Origin: MWAR01 sp035388825 | GTDB lineage: Bacteria > Muiribacteriota > Ozemobacteria > Ozemobacterales > Ozemobacteraceae | Reading direction: 5' to 3' | DNA length: 63,899 bases | NCBI GenBank assembly: GCA_035388825.1 | Contig: DAOOQQ010000021.1 | Coordinates: 1-63,899 of the forward strand | Shown here: piece after piece, positions 50,283 to 59,493 of the stretch | Numbering within the stretch: position 1 is the first letter of the stretch | Layout: every line of letters begins with the position of its first letter | The notes under the pieces: generated by a model | Database searches by the model: none | Told to the model about the DNA's origin: nothing | What the model saw: only the letters and a program-made list of their open reading frames with translations | Program-made: the position numbers and the translations under genes

Positions 50283-51003
50283 CCCGTTCCGCAAACTGTA
50301 TCTGATCGGGGGCGTCATTCTCGCCCTGTTCCTGCTGAGTTTCGCCCTGTCGGGCCGGGACCGGTTGATCGGCTCGATGATCGAGTCGCTGGTGACGATT
50401 CCGGTCATCCTGATCTCGCTGACGTTCCACGAGTGGGCCCACGCGGCGATGGCGGTGTTCCTGGGCGACTCGACGCCGGCCCGGATGGGCCGGCTGAGCC
50501 TGAATCCGATGCGGCATCTCGAGCTGTTCGGGACGCTGATGCTGCTGTTCACGAACTTCGGCTGGGCGAAACCGGTGCCGGTCGACCCCTCGAACTTCCG
50601 CATTCCGGGGCGGGCCATGATGGCCGTTTCCCTCGCCGGGCCGGTCTCGAACCTGTTCCTGGCCTTTTGCGGCGGCGGCCTGCTGTGGGTGGGTTACCGG
50701 CTGATCCCGACCATGGCCCTGCCCATCCTGGCGAGCAAGCTGTTCGTCGCCTTCGCCCTGTCGATGATCATCATCAACCTCAGCCTGGCCTGCTTCAACC
50801 TGATTCCGCTGCCCCCGCTCGACGGCTCGAAGGTGCTCGCCTACTTCCTGCCGACCCGGTATCGGCTCCAGTACCGCGCCATCGAGGAGATGGGGCCGTT
50901 TCTGCTCGTCATGCTGCTCGCCTTCGGCCTCATCGGCGGCTTCCTCTCGCCGCTGGTCCGGTTCGGCTACACCTCGATCCTGAACTTCTGGGGCCTCGTC
51001 TGA
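50224..51003 (+). CDS. Site-2-protease-type (M50) membrane metallopeptidase homologue
   Basis: A 259-residue protein with about five to six membrane segments. The zinc motif HEWAHAAMAVFLGD (HExxH near 74) and the third ligand region NLIPLPPLDGSKVL (about 198-211) are intact, so proteolysis within the membrane is plausible. The family is the short, PDZ-less M50 type common in bacteria. The start overlaps the nucleotidyltransferase gene by 59 bases; AAGGAAG nine bases upstream supports it. The substrate is unknown. Confidence 0.9.
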   Translation: MPNGSSRIYVFRTSGGPGSDPFRKLYLIGGVILALFLLSFALSGRDRLIGSMIESLVTIPVILISLTFHEWAHAAMAVFLGDSTPARMGRLSLNPMRHLELFGTLMLLFTNFGWAKPVPVDPSNFRIPGRAMMAVSLAGPVSNLFLAFCGGGLLWVGYRLIPTMALPILASKLFVAFALSMIIINLSLACFNLIPLPPLDGSKVLAYFLPTRYRLQYRAIEEMGPFLLVMLLAFGLIGGFLSPLVRFGYTSILNFWGLV

Positions 51004-51007
51004 TCCG

Positions 51008-51406
51008 ATGAAGGAGATTCTCGTCACCCTCGTCATCTGCGCGCTGATCGGGTGGGGCTACAACCACCTGACGACGCGCATCCGGCTCAAACAGGCGGGC
51101 GTCACGATCGCCGCGAAGATCATCGACCGCGAGACCTCGAAGAAAGCGACCTACGTGAAGTTCACCTACCGGGCCGCCGGCCGGGACTGGACACGGAGCA
51201 TGCAGATCCCCGTTCCCGACGCGTATGCCGGCACCGACACGATCCTGCTCACGATCGATCCCGCACGGCCCGGCGATGCGACGCTGCCGTTCAGGGAAAC
51301 GGATCTTTCCCGGGAACTGCACTATACGATGCTCGCCGCCCTCGTCTGGCTGTTCTGGCGCGGCACGAAGCTGATGATCGCCTCGACCCGCCCCAACGGG
51401 GAATGA
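51008..51406 (+). CDS. Small membrane protein, DUF3592-like
   Basis: A 132-residue protein with hydrophobic segments near residues 4-18 and 100-120 flanking a beta-rich domain (AKIIDRETSKKATYVKFTYR near 37-56, then YAGTDTILLTIDPARPGDA). This layout resembles DUF3592 proteins. It follows the site-2 protease by four bases and is probably cotranscribed. Function is unknown. Confidence 0.7.
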   Translation: MKEILVTLVICALIGWGYNHLTTRIRLKQAGVTIAAKIIDRETSKKATYVKFTYRAAGRDWTRSMQIPVPDAYAGTDTILLTIDPARPGDATLPFRETDLSRELHYTMLAALVWLFWRGTKLMIASTRPNGE

Positions 51407-51432
51407 GCAGGCCGCCCGCACAGCCGTGCAGG

Positions 51433-51885
51433 CTACGCGCCGTCGTCGAACTTCTGGAATAATGCCAGAAGACGATCGGAGCCGGGATCGTGGTGGTGGT
51501 GCCGGGCACGTCGGATCAGCGCGCGGGGGGCACCCAGCCTGCGGAGAATGCTGGCGCTCTGGATCGGGTGGGCTTCGTTGGGCAGGGAGAACAGGGTCCG
51601 CAACACCCGTTCCCACAGCCGCGGCCGGGTCACGGCCTTGCCGAGATCGTGCGTGACGGCAAGCAGCAGGAGCTGTTCCCGGTCCTCGTCGGAGAGCCCG
51701 GCATCCGCCCGGATCGCGCGCACGAGGCGGAGCACGTGCGCCTGTTCCGACGCGCCCAGCGCGTCGAACCGCGGCCGCCACGCGGCCGGCAGGATCTCCC
51801 GCGCCGCGGCGAGTTCCGAAGGATCGACGATTGGACGAACGACCGACCGGAACTGGCGCACCCGATACAGAATCCGCCGCGCCAT
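51433..51885 (-). CDS. HD-domain protein
   Basis: A protein of about 150 residues with the HD phosphohydrolase ligand pattern: HVLRLVRAIRADAGL, then LAVTHDLGKAV (HD), PNEAHPIQSASILRRLG and RARHHHHDPGSDRLLALF. Its specific substrate (nucleotide or nucleotide second messenger) cannot be given. ATG 51885 is chosen because residues before it (GTG at 51915) fall in an AT-rich tract that looks non-coding, but neither start has a good ribosome site. It converges on the small membrane protein gene. Confidence 0.75.
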   Translation of the reverse strand: MARRILYRVRQFRSVVRPIVDPSELAAAREILPAAWRPRFDALGASEQAHVLRLVRAIRADAGLSDEDREQLLLLAVTHDLGKAVTRPRLWERVLRTLFSLPNEAHPIQSASILRRLGAPRALIRRARHHHHDPGSDRLLALFQKFDDGA

Positions 51886-51936
51886 ATATAATACTTTTTC
51901 ATATATATTAATCACGACGATTCTCGCCCCGGCCGG

Positions 51937-53289
51937 TCACGGCTCGGATCGGCCCTTCGGATACCGTTCCGGCCACAGGAGGCGAAGCCGGTCGGCGGTC
52001 GCCTTTTCGCGGCCGATCGGCTTCGGCTGGTAGTACGAGCGGTTCTTCACGCCGTCGGGGAAGTATTCCTCCCGCAGGAAACCGCCGGGGTAATCGTGGG
52101 GATACCGGTATTCGCGGCCGTAGTCGAGCTCTTTCATGAGGCGGGTCGGGGCATTCCGCAGATGGAGCGGCACCCCCGGCTCACGGCCGGTATGGATCTC
52201 GTCGCGCACGGCCTTTTCCGCGAGGTAAAGGGCGTTGCTCTTCGGGGCCGCGGCGAGATACACGGCCAGATGGGCGAGGATCAGGTGGCCTTCGGGCGGG
52301 CCGAGGTAGTCGAACGCCTGGGCGGCGGACATCGCGAGGGTGAGCGCGAAGGGATCGGCCATCCCGACGTCCTCGGAGGCGAATCTTATCATACGCCTCA
52401 ATATAAATCTTGCATCCTCGCCCCCGTCGAGCATCCGGTACAGCCAGTAGATCGCGGCGTCGGGATCCGACCCACGCATCGATTTGTGCAGGGCCGAAAT
52501 CAGGTTGTAATGTTCCTCACCGCCCTTGTCATACCGGAGCGCCTTGTTCTGGAACACCTCGGAAACGAGCCGGTCGTCCACTTGCGGGGCGAGGGCCATC
52601 TCCTGGCGGGCCACTTCGCAGCACGTCTCGAGCACGTTGAGGGCGATCCGCGCATCTCCCGCCGAGAGCTCGGCGATACGATCGAGCACCGAGGGGACCA
52701 CGTCGGGCTTCGGTGCCCGCATCAGGTGCGTGTCTCGCTCGAGGGCACTCTGGAGAAGCTGTCGAAGATCCGTGACGGGGAGGGACTGGAGCGTCAACAC
52801 CTGGCAGCGGGAAAGCAGCGCCGAGTTGACCTCGAAGCTGGGGTTCTCGGTGGTCGCCCCGATGAGCACGGTGGCACCGGATTCGACATGCGGCAACAGG
52901 GCATCCTGCTGGGCCTTGTTGAACCGATGGATCTCATCGATGAACAACACGGTGCGACGACCGTAGCGGGTGCGCTGGATGCGGGCATTCTCGAATGCCT
53001 CGCGCAGCTCCTTGAGGCCGCAGGTCACGGCCGAAAGCTGGATGAACTCGGCATCGACCAGGCTTGCGATCACCCGCGCCAGCGTCGTTTTGCCGCAGCC
53101 GGGCGGTCCCCAGAAGATCATCGAGGGGCAGGAGCCGGCCTCGAGGAGGGTGCGCAGCGGCTTTCCCTGGCCGAGAAGGTGGTCCTGCCCGCGGATCTGG
53201 TCGAGCAGAACCGGCCGGACACGGTCAGCAAGGGGCTGGAAGGGGGTGTTTCCGGCAGGGGGCGGGGCGACGTCGAACAGATCGGGCAT
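51937..53289 (-). CDS. rarA: Replication-associated recombination protein RarA (MgsA)
   Basis: A 450-residue AAA+ ATPase that acts at stalled replication forks with SSB. Walker A is FWGPPGCGKTTLARVIA (about 59-75) and Walker B is TVLFIDEIHRFNKAQQDALL (about 113-132). Sensor 1 lies in IGATTENPSFEVNSALLSRC. The C-terminal MgsA part (SMRGSDPDAAIYWLYRMLDGGEDARF, spread over about 270-296) and the GREYRYPHDYPGGF end are canonical. A rare-codon island lies at 52384-52412. It is ten bases downstream of nothing on its own strand apart from the glycosyltransferase stop at 53299, and may be cotranscribed with it. Confidence 0.96.
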   Translation of the reverse strand: MPDLFDVAPPPAGNTPFQPLADRVRPVLLDQIRGQDHLLGQGKPLRTLLEAGSCPSMIFWGPPGCGKTTLARVIASLVDAEFIQLSAVTCGLKELREAFENARIQRTRYGRRTVLFIDEIHRFNKAQQDALLPHVESGATVLIGATTENPSFEVNSALLSRCQVLTLQSLPVTDLRQLLQSALERDTHLMRAPKPDVVPSVLDRIAELSAGDARIALNVLETCCEVARQEMALAPQVDDRLVSEVFQNKALRYDKGGEEHYNLISALHKSMRGSDPDAAIYWLYRMLDGGEDARFILRRMIRFASEDVGMADPFALTLAMSAAQAFDYLGPPEGHLILAHLAVYLAAAPKSNALYLAEKAVRDEIHTGREPGVPLHLRNAPTRLMKELDYGREYRYPHDYPGGFLREEYFPDGVKNRSYYQPKPIGREKATADRLRLLWPERYPKGRSEP

Positions 53290-53298
53290 GAAGGTATT

Positions 53299-54498
53299 CT
53301 ACCATGATCCGCCGGTTCGCCGGCGCAGGGCTTCGCGGTAGATCCGCGCCATGGTGCCGGCCAGCGTTTCGATGGGGAACCGGCGCTGCATGAGGTGGCG
53401 CTCCTCTTCCGCGGCTCGGGCGAGGCGGCCCAGGTCGCGCAGGGTCTCCCGGAGGCCCGCGACGAGCGCCTCGGGGCCGGTGCCGAGCAGACGGCTGCCG
53501 CCCGTTCCCTCGAGAAGCTCGGGGACCCCCCCGACGGCCGTCGCCGCGACGGGACAGCCCGATGCGAGAGACTCGATCAGCACGAGCGGGGTTCCCTCGT
53601 TGCGGGAAGGGAGCACCAGCAGATCGAGGTCGGCATAGACCTGGCCGATCGGCTGGACGATGCCCGTCAGATGGATCCGGCGCTCGAGCCCCAGCGCGGC
53701 GACGCGCCGGCGCAGCTCCTCCTCGAGCTCGCCGCCGCCGACGATCGCGAGATGCAGGTGTTCGTTCTCTGCGGCAAGCCTGGCGAAGGCCTCCAGCAGG
53801 CCGAGATGGTTCTTCACGGGAACGAGCCGCGCGACGATGCCGATCAGGCAGGCATCATCGGGAACCCCGACCCTCCGGCGCCAGCTTCCGGGCTTCCGCG
53901 ACAGCGGAAGAAACGGCGTCAGGTCGAGGCCCAGCGGCACGACGCGGACCTTACCGGGCTCGACGGGCCGGAGGCGCGCCAGGATCTCGCGGCGCTGACC
54001 GGGGCTGAGCGCAATGATCAAGTCGCTGAGGCGCGCCAGGAGGCGTTCCACGGCCAGAATGCCGCAGGTTCCGGCGGGGGTGAAATAGCCCTCGAACACG
54101 GTGCCGTGAAAGGTGTGCGCCGTCACGGGAACACCGCAGAGCACGGCCGCAAGCCGCCCGAGAAGGCCGGCCTTGGCCGTGTGCGTCTCGACGACATGGG
54201 GCCTGTACCGACGGATTTCGGCAACGATCGCGGCGAGGGCGCTCAGATCGCCGAACGGGCGGATCTCGCGGGTGAGACCTGGAATAATACCAGGCTCTAT
54301 ACCTTCCTGCCGGGCGAGAGGGATCATGCTTCCCTCGACCATCGGCGGATCGCCGACGAGGAGGCGCGTCTCGAAGCCCCAGGGAGCAAGACCCCGGGTG
54401 AGATTGATCACGTGGATCGATGGGCCGCCCACGTTCATCCGGCTGAGAAGCCGTAGAACGCGCACGGGTGGCCCGTTCGGCCCGGGACGATCGATCAT
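53299..54498 (-). CDS. GT4-type glycosyltransferase
   Basis: A 399-residue GT-B enzyme. N-terminal VLRLLSRMNVGGPSIHVINL resembles the GG.x.h motif of GT4 enzymes. VVETHTAKAGLLGRLAA near 100, VPLGLDLTPFLPL near 190 and the donor block DLDLLVLPSRNEGTPLVLIE near 298 are typical. Its start overlaps the epimerase stop by one base (TGATG). It is paired with an NDP-sugar epimerase, so the pair probably makes and transfers a sugar for an envelope polymer; the target is not known. Confidence 0.92.
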   Translation of the reverse strand: MIDRPGPNGPPVRVLRLLSRMNVGGPSIHVINLTRGLAPWGFETRLLVGDPPMVEGSMIPLARQEGIEPGIIPGLTREIRPFGDLSALAAIVAEIRRYRPHVVETHTAKAGLLGRLAAVLCGVPVTAHTFHGTVFEGYFTPAGTCGILAVERLLARLSDLIIALSPGQRREILARLRPVEPGKVRVVPLGLDLTPFLPLSRKPGSWRRRVGVPDDACLIGIVARLVPVKNHLGLLEAFARLAAENEHLHLAIVGGGELEEELRRRVAALGLERRIHLTGIVQPIGQVYADLDLLVLPSRNEGTPLVLIESLASGCPVAATAVGGVPELLEGTGGSRLLGTGPEALVAGLRETLRDLGRLARAAEEERHLMQRRFPIETLAGTMARIYREALRRRTGGSW

Positions 54499-55436
54499 CA
54501 GGCCACGCGTTCCCGGTACCAGGCGATGGCCCGTTCGAGGCCGGCGGCAAACCCGACCGCGGGCTCGAACCCGAGGAGTTCGCCGGCAAGACGGATATCC
54601 GCGGCCGAGTCCCGGACGTCGCCGGGTTGGGCCGGCGCCATGACCGGCTTCAGACCGGTCTTCAGAACCCCGTTTATCGCCTCGATCAGCTCGAGCAGAT
54701 CGATGCGGCGTCCGCCGGCGATGTTGATGATGCGCCCGGGAGCTTTCGGGGCGGTGGCCGCGAGCAGATTCGCCCGGGCGATTTCGCCGACGTAGATGAA
54801 ATCCCGCGTCTGACGGCCGTCCCCGAAGACGGTCGGCGCGCTTCCCCGGAGCATCCGGGTGATGAACTTCGGGATGACCGCCGCATACTCGGAGTTCGGA
54901 TCCTGCCGCGGGCCGAAAACGTTGAAGTAGCGCAGGGCCACGGTTTCGAGCCCATACAGGCGGTGGAACAGGCCGAGATAATACTCGACGGTCAGCTTGT
55001 GGAGGCCATACGGGCTGATCGGGCAGGGAATCATGCCCTCGGTTTTCGGCTGGACCGGGTCATCCCCGTAGATCGCCGAACTGCTGGCGAATACGACGCG
55101 CCGGACACCGGCATCCCGGGCGGCGACGAGCAGACGCAGGCTGCCGTTCACGTTCACCTCGTGCGTCCGTTCGGGTTCGGCGACGGAGCGCGGGACCGAG
55201 GCGATCGCCGCCTGGTGGAAGACGACGTCGACTCCCACAACGGCCTGGCGGCAGGCTTCCGCGTCGCAGATGCTTCCTTCCCGGAACTCGATGCGGTCGA
55301 GCCAGGGCGCGAGATTCTCGCGGCGTCCCGAGGAAAGGTCATCGAGAACGCGAACCCGAACCCCCTGTTCCAACAGACCGGCCACGATGTGCGACCCGAT
55401 GAATCCGGCTCCGCCGGTGACGAGCGCCGTCTGCAT
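54498..55436 (-). CDS. NAD-dependent epimerase/dehydratase (UDP-glucose 4-epimerase-like)
   Basis: A 312-residue extended short-chain dehydrogenase acting on NDP-sugars. MQTALVTGGAGFIGSHIVAG is the NAD motif; VFHQAAIASVPRS, the catalytic Ser in ASSSAIYG and the YGLHKLTVEYY (YxxxK) motif near 145 follow. RYFNVFGPRQDPNSEYAAVI is characteristic of WbpP/GalE-like 4-epimerases. The start at 55436 has GGGAGG upstream; the frame is open for 49 codons before it. It is coupled to the glycosyltransferase downstream. Confidence 0.93.
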   Translation of the reverse strand: MQTALVTGGAGFIGSHIVAGLLEQGVRVRVLDDLSSGRRENLAPWLDRIEFREGSICDAEACRQAVVGVDVVFHQAAIASVPRSVAEPERTHEVNVNGSLRLLVAARDAGVRRVVFASSSAIYGDDPVQPKTEGMIPCPISPYGLHKLTVEYYLGLFHRLYGLETVALRYFNVFGPRQDPNSEYAAVIPKFITRMLRGSAPTVFGDGRQTRDFIYVGEIARANLLAATAPKAPGRIINIAGGRRIDLLELIEAINGVLKTGLKPVMAPAQPGDVRDSAADIRLAGELLGFEPAVGFAAGLERAIAWYRERVA

Positions 55437-55555
55437 GCTCTCTTCCCTCCCGATGATGGCGATGAAAACGCGGCACCCGGGCGTTCTCTTCGTCCCGGGC
55501 GCGTCAGCATGGTGCCACAGGGGGCGGAGATGTGGCAAGCGGGAAATCCGGACCA

Positions 55556-55564
55556 TGCTATACT
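55556..55564 (+). promoter_or_regulatory. Extended -10 element upstream of the DUF885 gene
   Basis: TGCTATACT matches TGn-TATAAT, 30 bases before the ATG. No convincing -35 is seen. Confidence 0.4.
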
Positions 55565-55593
55565 TGCTCCACCACCCCATCACAGGAGAACGT

Positions 55594-57273
55594 ATGCGAC
55601 GACGCGCCGTCTACCGACATGCAGGCTTCAAGGCGATTGCCGGACACTTCTACGCGGAACTGCTGCGACGCAACCCGATCACCGCCACGACGCTGGGCGA
55701 GCACGCCTATGACGGGCTGCTGCCGGAAGTCGGAGCCGAAGCGGTGGACCGGGAGATCGCCGGTCTCCGGGAGATGCGTGACGCGTTCCAGAGTCTGCCC
55801 GAGCGGGAGCTGAGCATCGACGAGCGGCTCGACCGGGAGCTCGCCCTGCACATGGCCCGGATGCAGCTGTTCCTGCTCGAGGACGTGCGGCGATGGCGGC
55901 TGGGCTGCGATCTGGCGATGATGATCGGGGATGCCCTGTTCATGCTGTTCGTGCGGGATTTCGCCCCGCTTCACGAGCGGGTGGAGTCGATGCTCGCCCG
56001 GCTTCGGGCCGTTCCGGCCTATCTGATGAGCGGCCGGACGCTGTTCCAGCACGTTCCGCCCCTGTGGGGCGAGATCTTCATCGAGTCGGCCGAGCGGCTT
56101 CCCGACCTGCTTTCCGCGATCGAGGGGGGGCTGTCGGGGCGGCTGCCGCCGCCGGTGATGCAGAGTTTCGCGCATGCGGCCCAGGAAGCCCGCCGCGCCG
56201 TCGCCGAACACGCGCACTGGCTCAAATTCGCGATCATGCCCCAGGCGACCGGGGACTGGGCGATGGAAAAAGGCCCGTTCCAGGCTCTGCTGGGCGCACG
56301 TCAGCTCGGTCTCACCTCCGGAGAGCTGCTCGAGCTGGGCGAAACGAGCCTCCGGCAGGCGCAGAACAAAGTCGACCTCCACGCCCGTGCCCTGAGCGGC
56401 TCGCAGCACGGCACCACGGCCGGCCTCCGGAAGGCGGCGATCGAGCGCATCCAGGCCCACGCGCCGGCCACTTTCGAGCAGGCGCTGGCAGCCTATCGCG
56501 ACGCCGTGGCACGCAGCCGCGCCTGGGTCGAGATGACCGGGTTCGCCGCGATTCCGGAGGGCGAGCAGCTCGAGGTGATCGAGACCCCGTCGTATCTGGC
56601 GCATCTGATTCCGTTCGCGGCCTACATGCCGCCCGAACGCACGGCGCGGCCCCAGAAGGGCATCTATCTCGTCACGCGGCACGCGGGCGATCAGAGCATG
56701 CACAACTATGCGGATATCGCGAACACCTCGATCCATGAAGGGTACCCGGGGCATCACCTCCAGCTCTCGGGCCAGAATCTGCACCCGGGCCTCTGGCGTG
56801 GGCTTGCCGACAGCATCGAGCTGATGGAGGGCTGGGCCCATTACTGCGAAGAGGCGGTTCTGGCCGGCGGCATCGAGGCGAACCACGAGAACCGGCTGGT
56901 CCAGGGCCGCGACGAGGCCTGGCGTTCGGCGCGTATCCTCATCGACATCAACCTGCACCAGAAGAGCTGGAGTTACGACGAAGGGCTGGCCTTCCTGATG
57001 GAGCACACGGCGATGAACCGTGCATCGGCAGAGGCCGAGATGCGGCGGTACACCCAGACACCGGGGTATCCGCTGAGCTACATGGCCGGGAAGCATCTGC
57101 TGCTCGAGCTGAAGAATTCGCTCCAGCAGCGGTATGGGGCCGACTGCCCCGACCGGGCGTTCCACGACCTCGTCATCAACGAGGGCAGCCTGCCGTTGTT
57201 CCTCGCTCGCGAATATTATCCGAAGCTGCTCGAGGAGCAGCTGGCAGCCGGCCAGCGGGAGCAGAGATCATGA
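55594..57273 (+). CDS. DUF885-family protein, putative metallopeptidase
   Basis: A 559-residue mostly helical protein of the DUF885 family. The signature ANTSIHEGYPGHHLQLSGQN (HExxxxHH, about 380-400) and the downstream LMEGWAHYCEEAVL (about 412, the likely Glu ligand region) suggest a zinc peptidase fold similar to M3/M32 enzymes. Activity is not proven for most members. No signal peptide is present at the chosen start. ATG 55594 follows AGGAG by six bases; upstream in-frame codons lie in the antisense of the epimerase. The stop overlaps the HIT gene start (ATGA). Confidence 0.9.
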   Translation: MRRRAVYRHAGFKAIAGHFYAELLRRNPITATTLGEHAYDGLLPEVGAEAVDREIAGLREMRDAFQSLPERELSIDERLDRELALHMARMQLFLLEDVRRWRLGCDLAMMIGDALFMLFVRDFAPLHERVESMLARLRAVPAYLMSGRTLFQHVPPLWGEIFIESAERLPDLLSAIEGGLSGRLPPPVMQSFAHAAQEARRAVAEHAHWLKFAIMPQATGDWAMEKGPFQALLGARQLGLTSGELLELGETSLRQAQNKVDLHARALSGSQHGTTAGLRKAAIERIQAHAPATFEQALAAYRDAVARSRAWVEMTGFAAIPEGEQLEVIETPSYLAHLIPFAAYMPPERTARPQKGIYLVTRHAGDQSMHNYADIANTSIHEGYPGHHLQLSGQNLHPGLWRGLADSIELMEGWAHYCEEAVLAGGIEANHENRLVQGRDEAWRSARILIDINLHQKSWSYDEGLAFLMEHTAMNRASAEAEMRRYTQTPGYPLSYMAGKHLLLELKNSLQQRYGADCPDRAFHDLVINEGSLPLFLAREYYPKLLEEQLAAGQREQRS

Positions 57274-57815
57274 CCTTCAAACGCCAACTGTACATTCCCG
57301 GAAAGCGCGACTACATCAAGGGACAGCGGCGCCCCGACGTGGGGTGCATCCTGTGTGCCATTCTCGACGGAAACGCCCGGGTCGACCGGCTGATGATCTG
57401 GGAGGATGAGCTGTTCGTGGTTTCGGCGAACCTGTATCCCTACAATGCCGGCCACCTCCTGCTGTTCCCCCGGCGGCACATCCTCGATCCGCGGGAACTG
57501 ACACCGGCCGAGGTCACCCGCATGGCCGAGGTGCAGAGCATCTGCCTCGACGCCCTCGACAAGGTATACGAGCCCGCCGGATACAATATCGGATCGAATA
57601 TCGGCGAGGCATCCGGAGCCAGCATCGAGCATCTGCACCAGCATATCGTTCCCCGATATCCGAAGGAACTGGGCTTCGTGGATATCTGCGCCGGGGCGAA
57701 GATCATCATCGAGGATCCGCACGTGACGATGGAGAAGCTGCGCGCGGCGATCGCCCCGCGCCTCACGCCTCCCGAGCCCCCCAAACGCCCGACGGCCCGC
57801 AAGCGGTCCCCGTGA
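57270..57815 (+). CDS. HIT-family nucleotide hydrolase/transferase
   Basis: A 181-residue HIT protein. A leading segment with CILCAILDG (CxxC near 29) is followed by AGHLLLFPRRHI and the histidine triad ASIEHLHQHIVPRY (H-h-H-h-H near 118-122). These proteins act on nucleotide polyphosphates such as Ap4A or on AMP-linked substrates. The size and the CxxC suit the bacterial Ap4A-phosphorylase-like group. Coupled to the DUF885 gene by overlap. Confidence 0.93.
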   Translation: MTFKRQLYIPGKRDYIKGQRRPDVGCILCAILDGNARVDRLMIWEDELFVVSANLYPYNAGHLLLFPRRHILDPRELTPAEVTRMAEVQSICLDALDKVYEPAGYNIGSNIGEASGASIEHLHQHIVPRYPKELGFVDICAGAKIIIEDPHVTMEKLRAAIAPRLTPPEPPKRPTARKRSP

Positions 57816-57890
57816 ATGAAGAGGCGGGTCGTGATTCGTCAGAACGGCACGGGGATGTCATCGGTTCCGGCGAAGGTATCGTGACACCGT

Positions 57891-57918
57891 TTGCATCTTC
57901 CCGGGGGTATGATATACT
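57891..57918 (+). promoter_or_regulatory. Promoter candidate for the 57973 gene
   Basis: TTGCAT (57891-57896), 16 bases, TATACT (57913-57918), about 55 bases before the start. Confidence 0.55.
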
Positions 57919-57972
57919 CGATGGAGATCGGTCCGCTCATTGTATATCAATACAGATAATCAGGAGAGTAAC

Positions 57973-58656
57973 ATGAAGAGGTTTATCGGCCGCGCGTTGA
58001 TTGCGATGACAGCAGCTCTGGCTTTGTGCCCCGTGGTAGGCACGGCGGCCGTGGAAGACGAGCTGAAGTATCTCGGCTACTCGGATGAACTCGCGAGCTT
58101 CGCCGTCGATTCCTATGATCGGACGCACAAAAAGCCCGCTCCGACGCCCGAAGAGGCCGCAAAAACCCCGACCATTCTCGACGAGGCCGATGCCGTGAAA
58201 GAGCAACTGACCGAGCTGGGCCGCACCCGCTCGCTCACGCCCGAAACCCCCGTCACCTCCGAAGAATCGAAGACCAAGCTCGACTCGTTCTGGAAGCAGA
58301 TGAATGCCGGCAGGACCGAGACCGTGGCCCCTCTGAGCGAGGAGCTGCGCGGCCGCCTGAAAGAGGCGCTGATGCAGGCGCTGACCGGTGCCGGATACGA
58401 ACTGAAGCAGCTCGACCTGGTCGACACTCCCGCCAACCTGGGCAATCCACAGGTTCGGGCCGTCGTGCGCGTGATCAAGCCGGTCACCTCGAAAGACTCG
58501 TATCGCGAGATCCAGAACAACCTCGCCCAGATCAAGGATATGTGCCTCCAGGCCGGCACGATCGACAACGTCCAGTATCTGAGCGAACTGACCACCTTCA
58601 TCGCCATCAACCCGCGCAACAAGTATTACTACGAAAAAACCGTCCTGAATCCCTGA
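57973..58656 (+). CDS. Exported protein of unknown function
   Basis: A 227-residue protein that I cannot assign. A signal peptide covers residues 1-24 (ALIAMTAALALCPVVGTAA). A charged, proline-containing helical region (about 30-120) and an alpha/beta C-terminal part follow, with VRAVVRVIKPVTSKDSYRE and NVQYLSELTTFIAINPRNKY. AGGAG lies six bases before ATG 57973, and a promoter candidate precedes it. It starts a run of three small unknown genes. Confidence 0.75.
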   Translation: MKRFIGRALIAMTAALALCPVVGTAAVEDELKYLGYSDELASFAVDSYDRTHKKPAPTPEEAAKTPTILDEADAVKEQLTELGRTRSLTPETPVTSEESKTKLDSFWKQMNAGRTETVAPLSEELRGRLKEALMQALTGAGYELKQLDLVDTPANLGNPQVRAVVRVIKPVTSKDSYREIQNNLAQIKDMCLQAGTIDNVQYLSELTTFIAINPRNKYYYEKTVLNP

Positions 58657-58699
58657 ACGCGTTGCGCTGTCCTGTCGCCCTCCCTACCGGAATGAGGTA

Positions 58700-59092
58700 A
58701 TGGCCGCACCCTTCTCCCTGGCAACGTCGGCACGACTTTCGACACGCCTTCTCGCATACGCCATGATCAGCACGCTGGTCGTGGCGTTTGCGGCTCTCGG
58801 GATTTTCATCGCCGCGTTCTGGGCGCCGGAATACGCGCTCGTCGGGTTGCTGGTGGGCTCCTCGCTGGGGGCGTTCATCGCCGTTCATGAGTCGACCCTG
58901 ATCGGTTGTCTCGGCGGGATGCTCGTCGGATTGATCGCCGCGCCCTTCGTGTACATGATTCTCGATTTCGAGACGTCGTATATGGTCGTCTTCATTTTCT
59001 CGCTGCTCGGAGCGGTGCTCGGCGAGCCGCTCGCCTTTTTCTGGCGCGAGACGGACGAGGATGTCCAGGGGGATGGAGAGCCCAAGGCATGA
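58700..59092 (+). CDS. Small integral membrane protein of unknown function
   Basis: A 130-residue protein with four predicted membrane segments (about 17-40, 45-60, 63-85 and 92-112) and an acidic tail (RETDEDVQGDGE). No family is recognised. The stop overlaps the next start (ATGA), so the two products are made together. Confidence 0.65.
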   Translation: MAAPFSLATSARLSTRLLAYAMISTLVVAFAALGIFIAAFWAPEYALVGLLVGSSLGAFIAVHESTLIGCLGGMLVGLIAAPFVYMILDFETSYMVVFIFSLLGAVLGEPLAFFWRETDEDVQGDGEPKA

Positions 59093-59490
59093 GCATCATC
59101 CGGCTTGTCATGCTCGACGGGGAGGAAGCGGTCTCGGGGCTGGTGCCTTCCCACGCGATCGATTCTATTCTTTCAGCGATAGCAAGAGGGGCGACGAACA
59201 TCGCGTCGTTCTGGCCGCTGATCGGCGAGATCGACGCGGGGCTCCGGGAGCATTTCGACTCGAATCTCGATCCGTCCCCGTTGCTCGAGGGTACGGGGGA
59301 CGGGCTTCTGGTCATCAGTTGGGAGCACAGTTGCATCGAGTCGTTCCAGGAATACCAGCCGTTGCGGCCGGAAGGCACGCTCCGGCGGCACAACGGCACA
59401 CACCAGGTCGACGACGAATCCGAACAGCGGTATGCGATCGGGCCCCAGTGGCATATCATCGACCATCACTTCGAAGAAAGCAGGCACTGA
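59089..59490 (+). CDS. Cytoplasmic protein of unknown function
   Basis: A 133-residue soluble-looking protein, coupled by overlap to the membrane protein before it and three bases from the TPR gene after it. It begins MSIIRLVMLDGEEAVSGLVP and ends with a His-rich tail (WHIIDHHFEESRH). No motif is recognised. The open frame extends 61 codons upstream, but only inside the previous gene. AT-rich rare codons lie at 59158-59190. Confidence 0.65.
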   Translation: MSIIRLVMLDGEEAVSGLVPSHAIDSILSAIARGATNIASFWPLIGEIDAGLREHFDSNLDPSPLLEGTGDGLLVISWEHSCIESFQEYQPLRPEGTLRRHNGTHQVDDESEQRYAIGPQWHIIDHHFEESRH

Positions 59491-59493
59491 TCC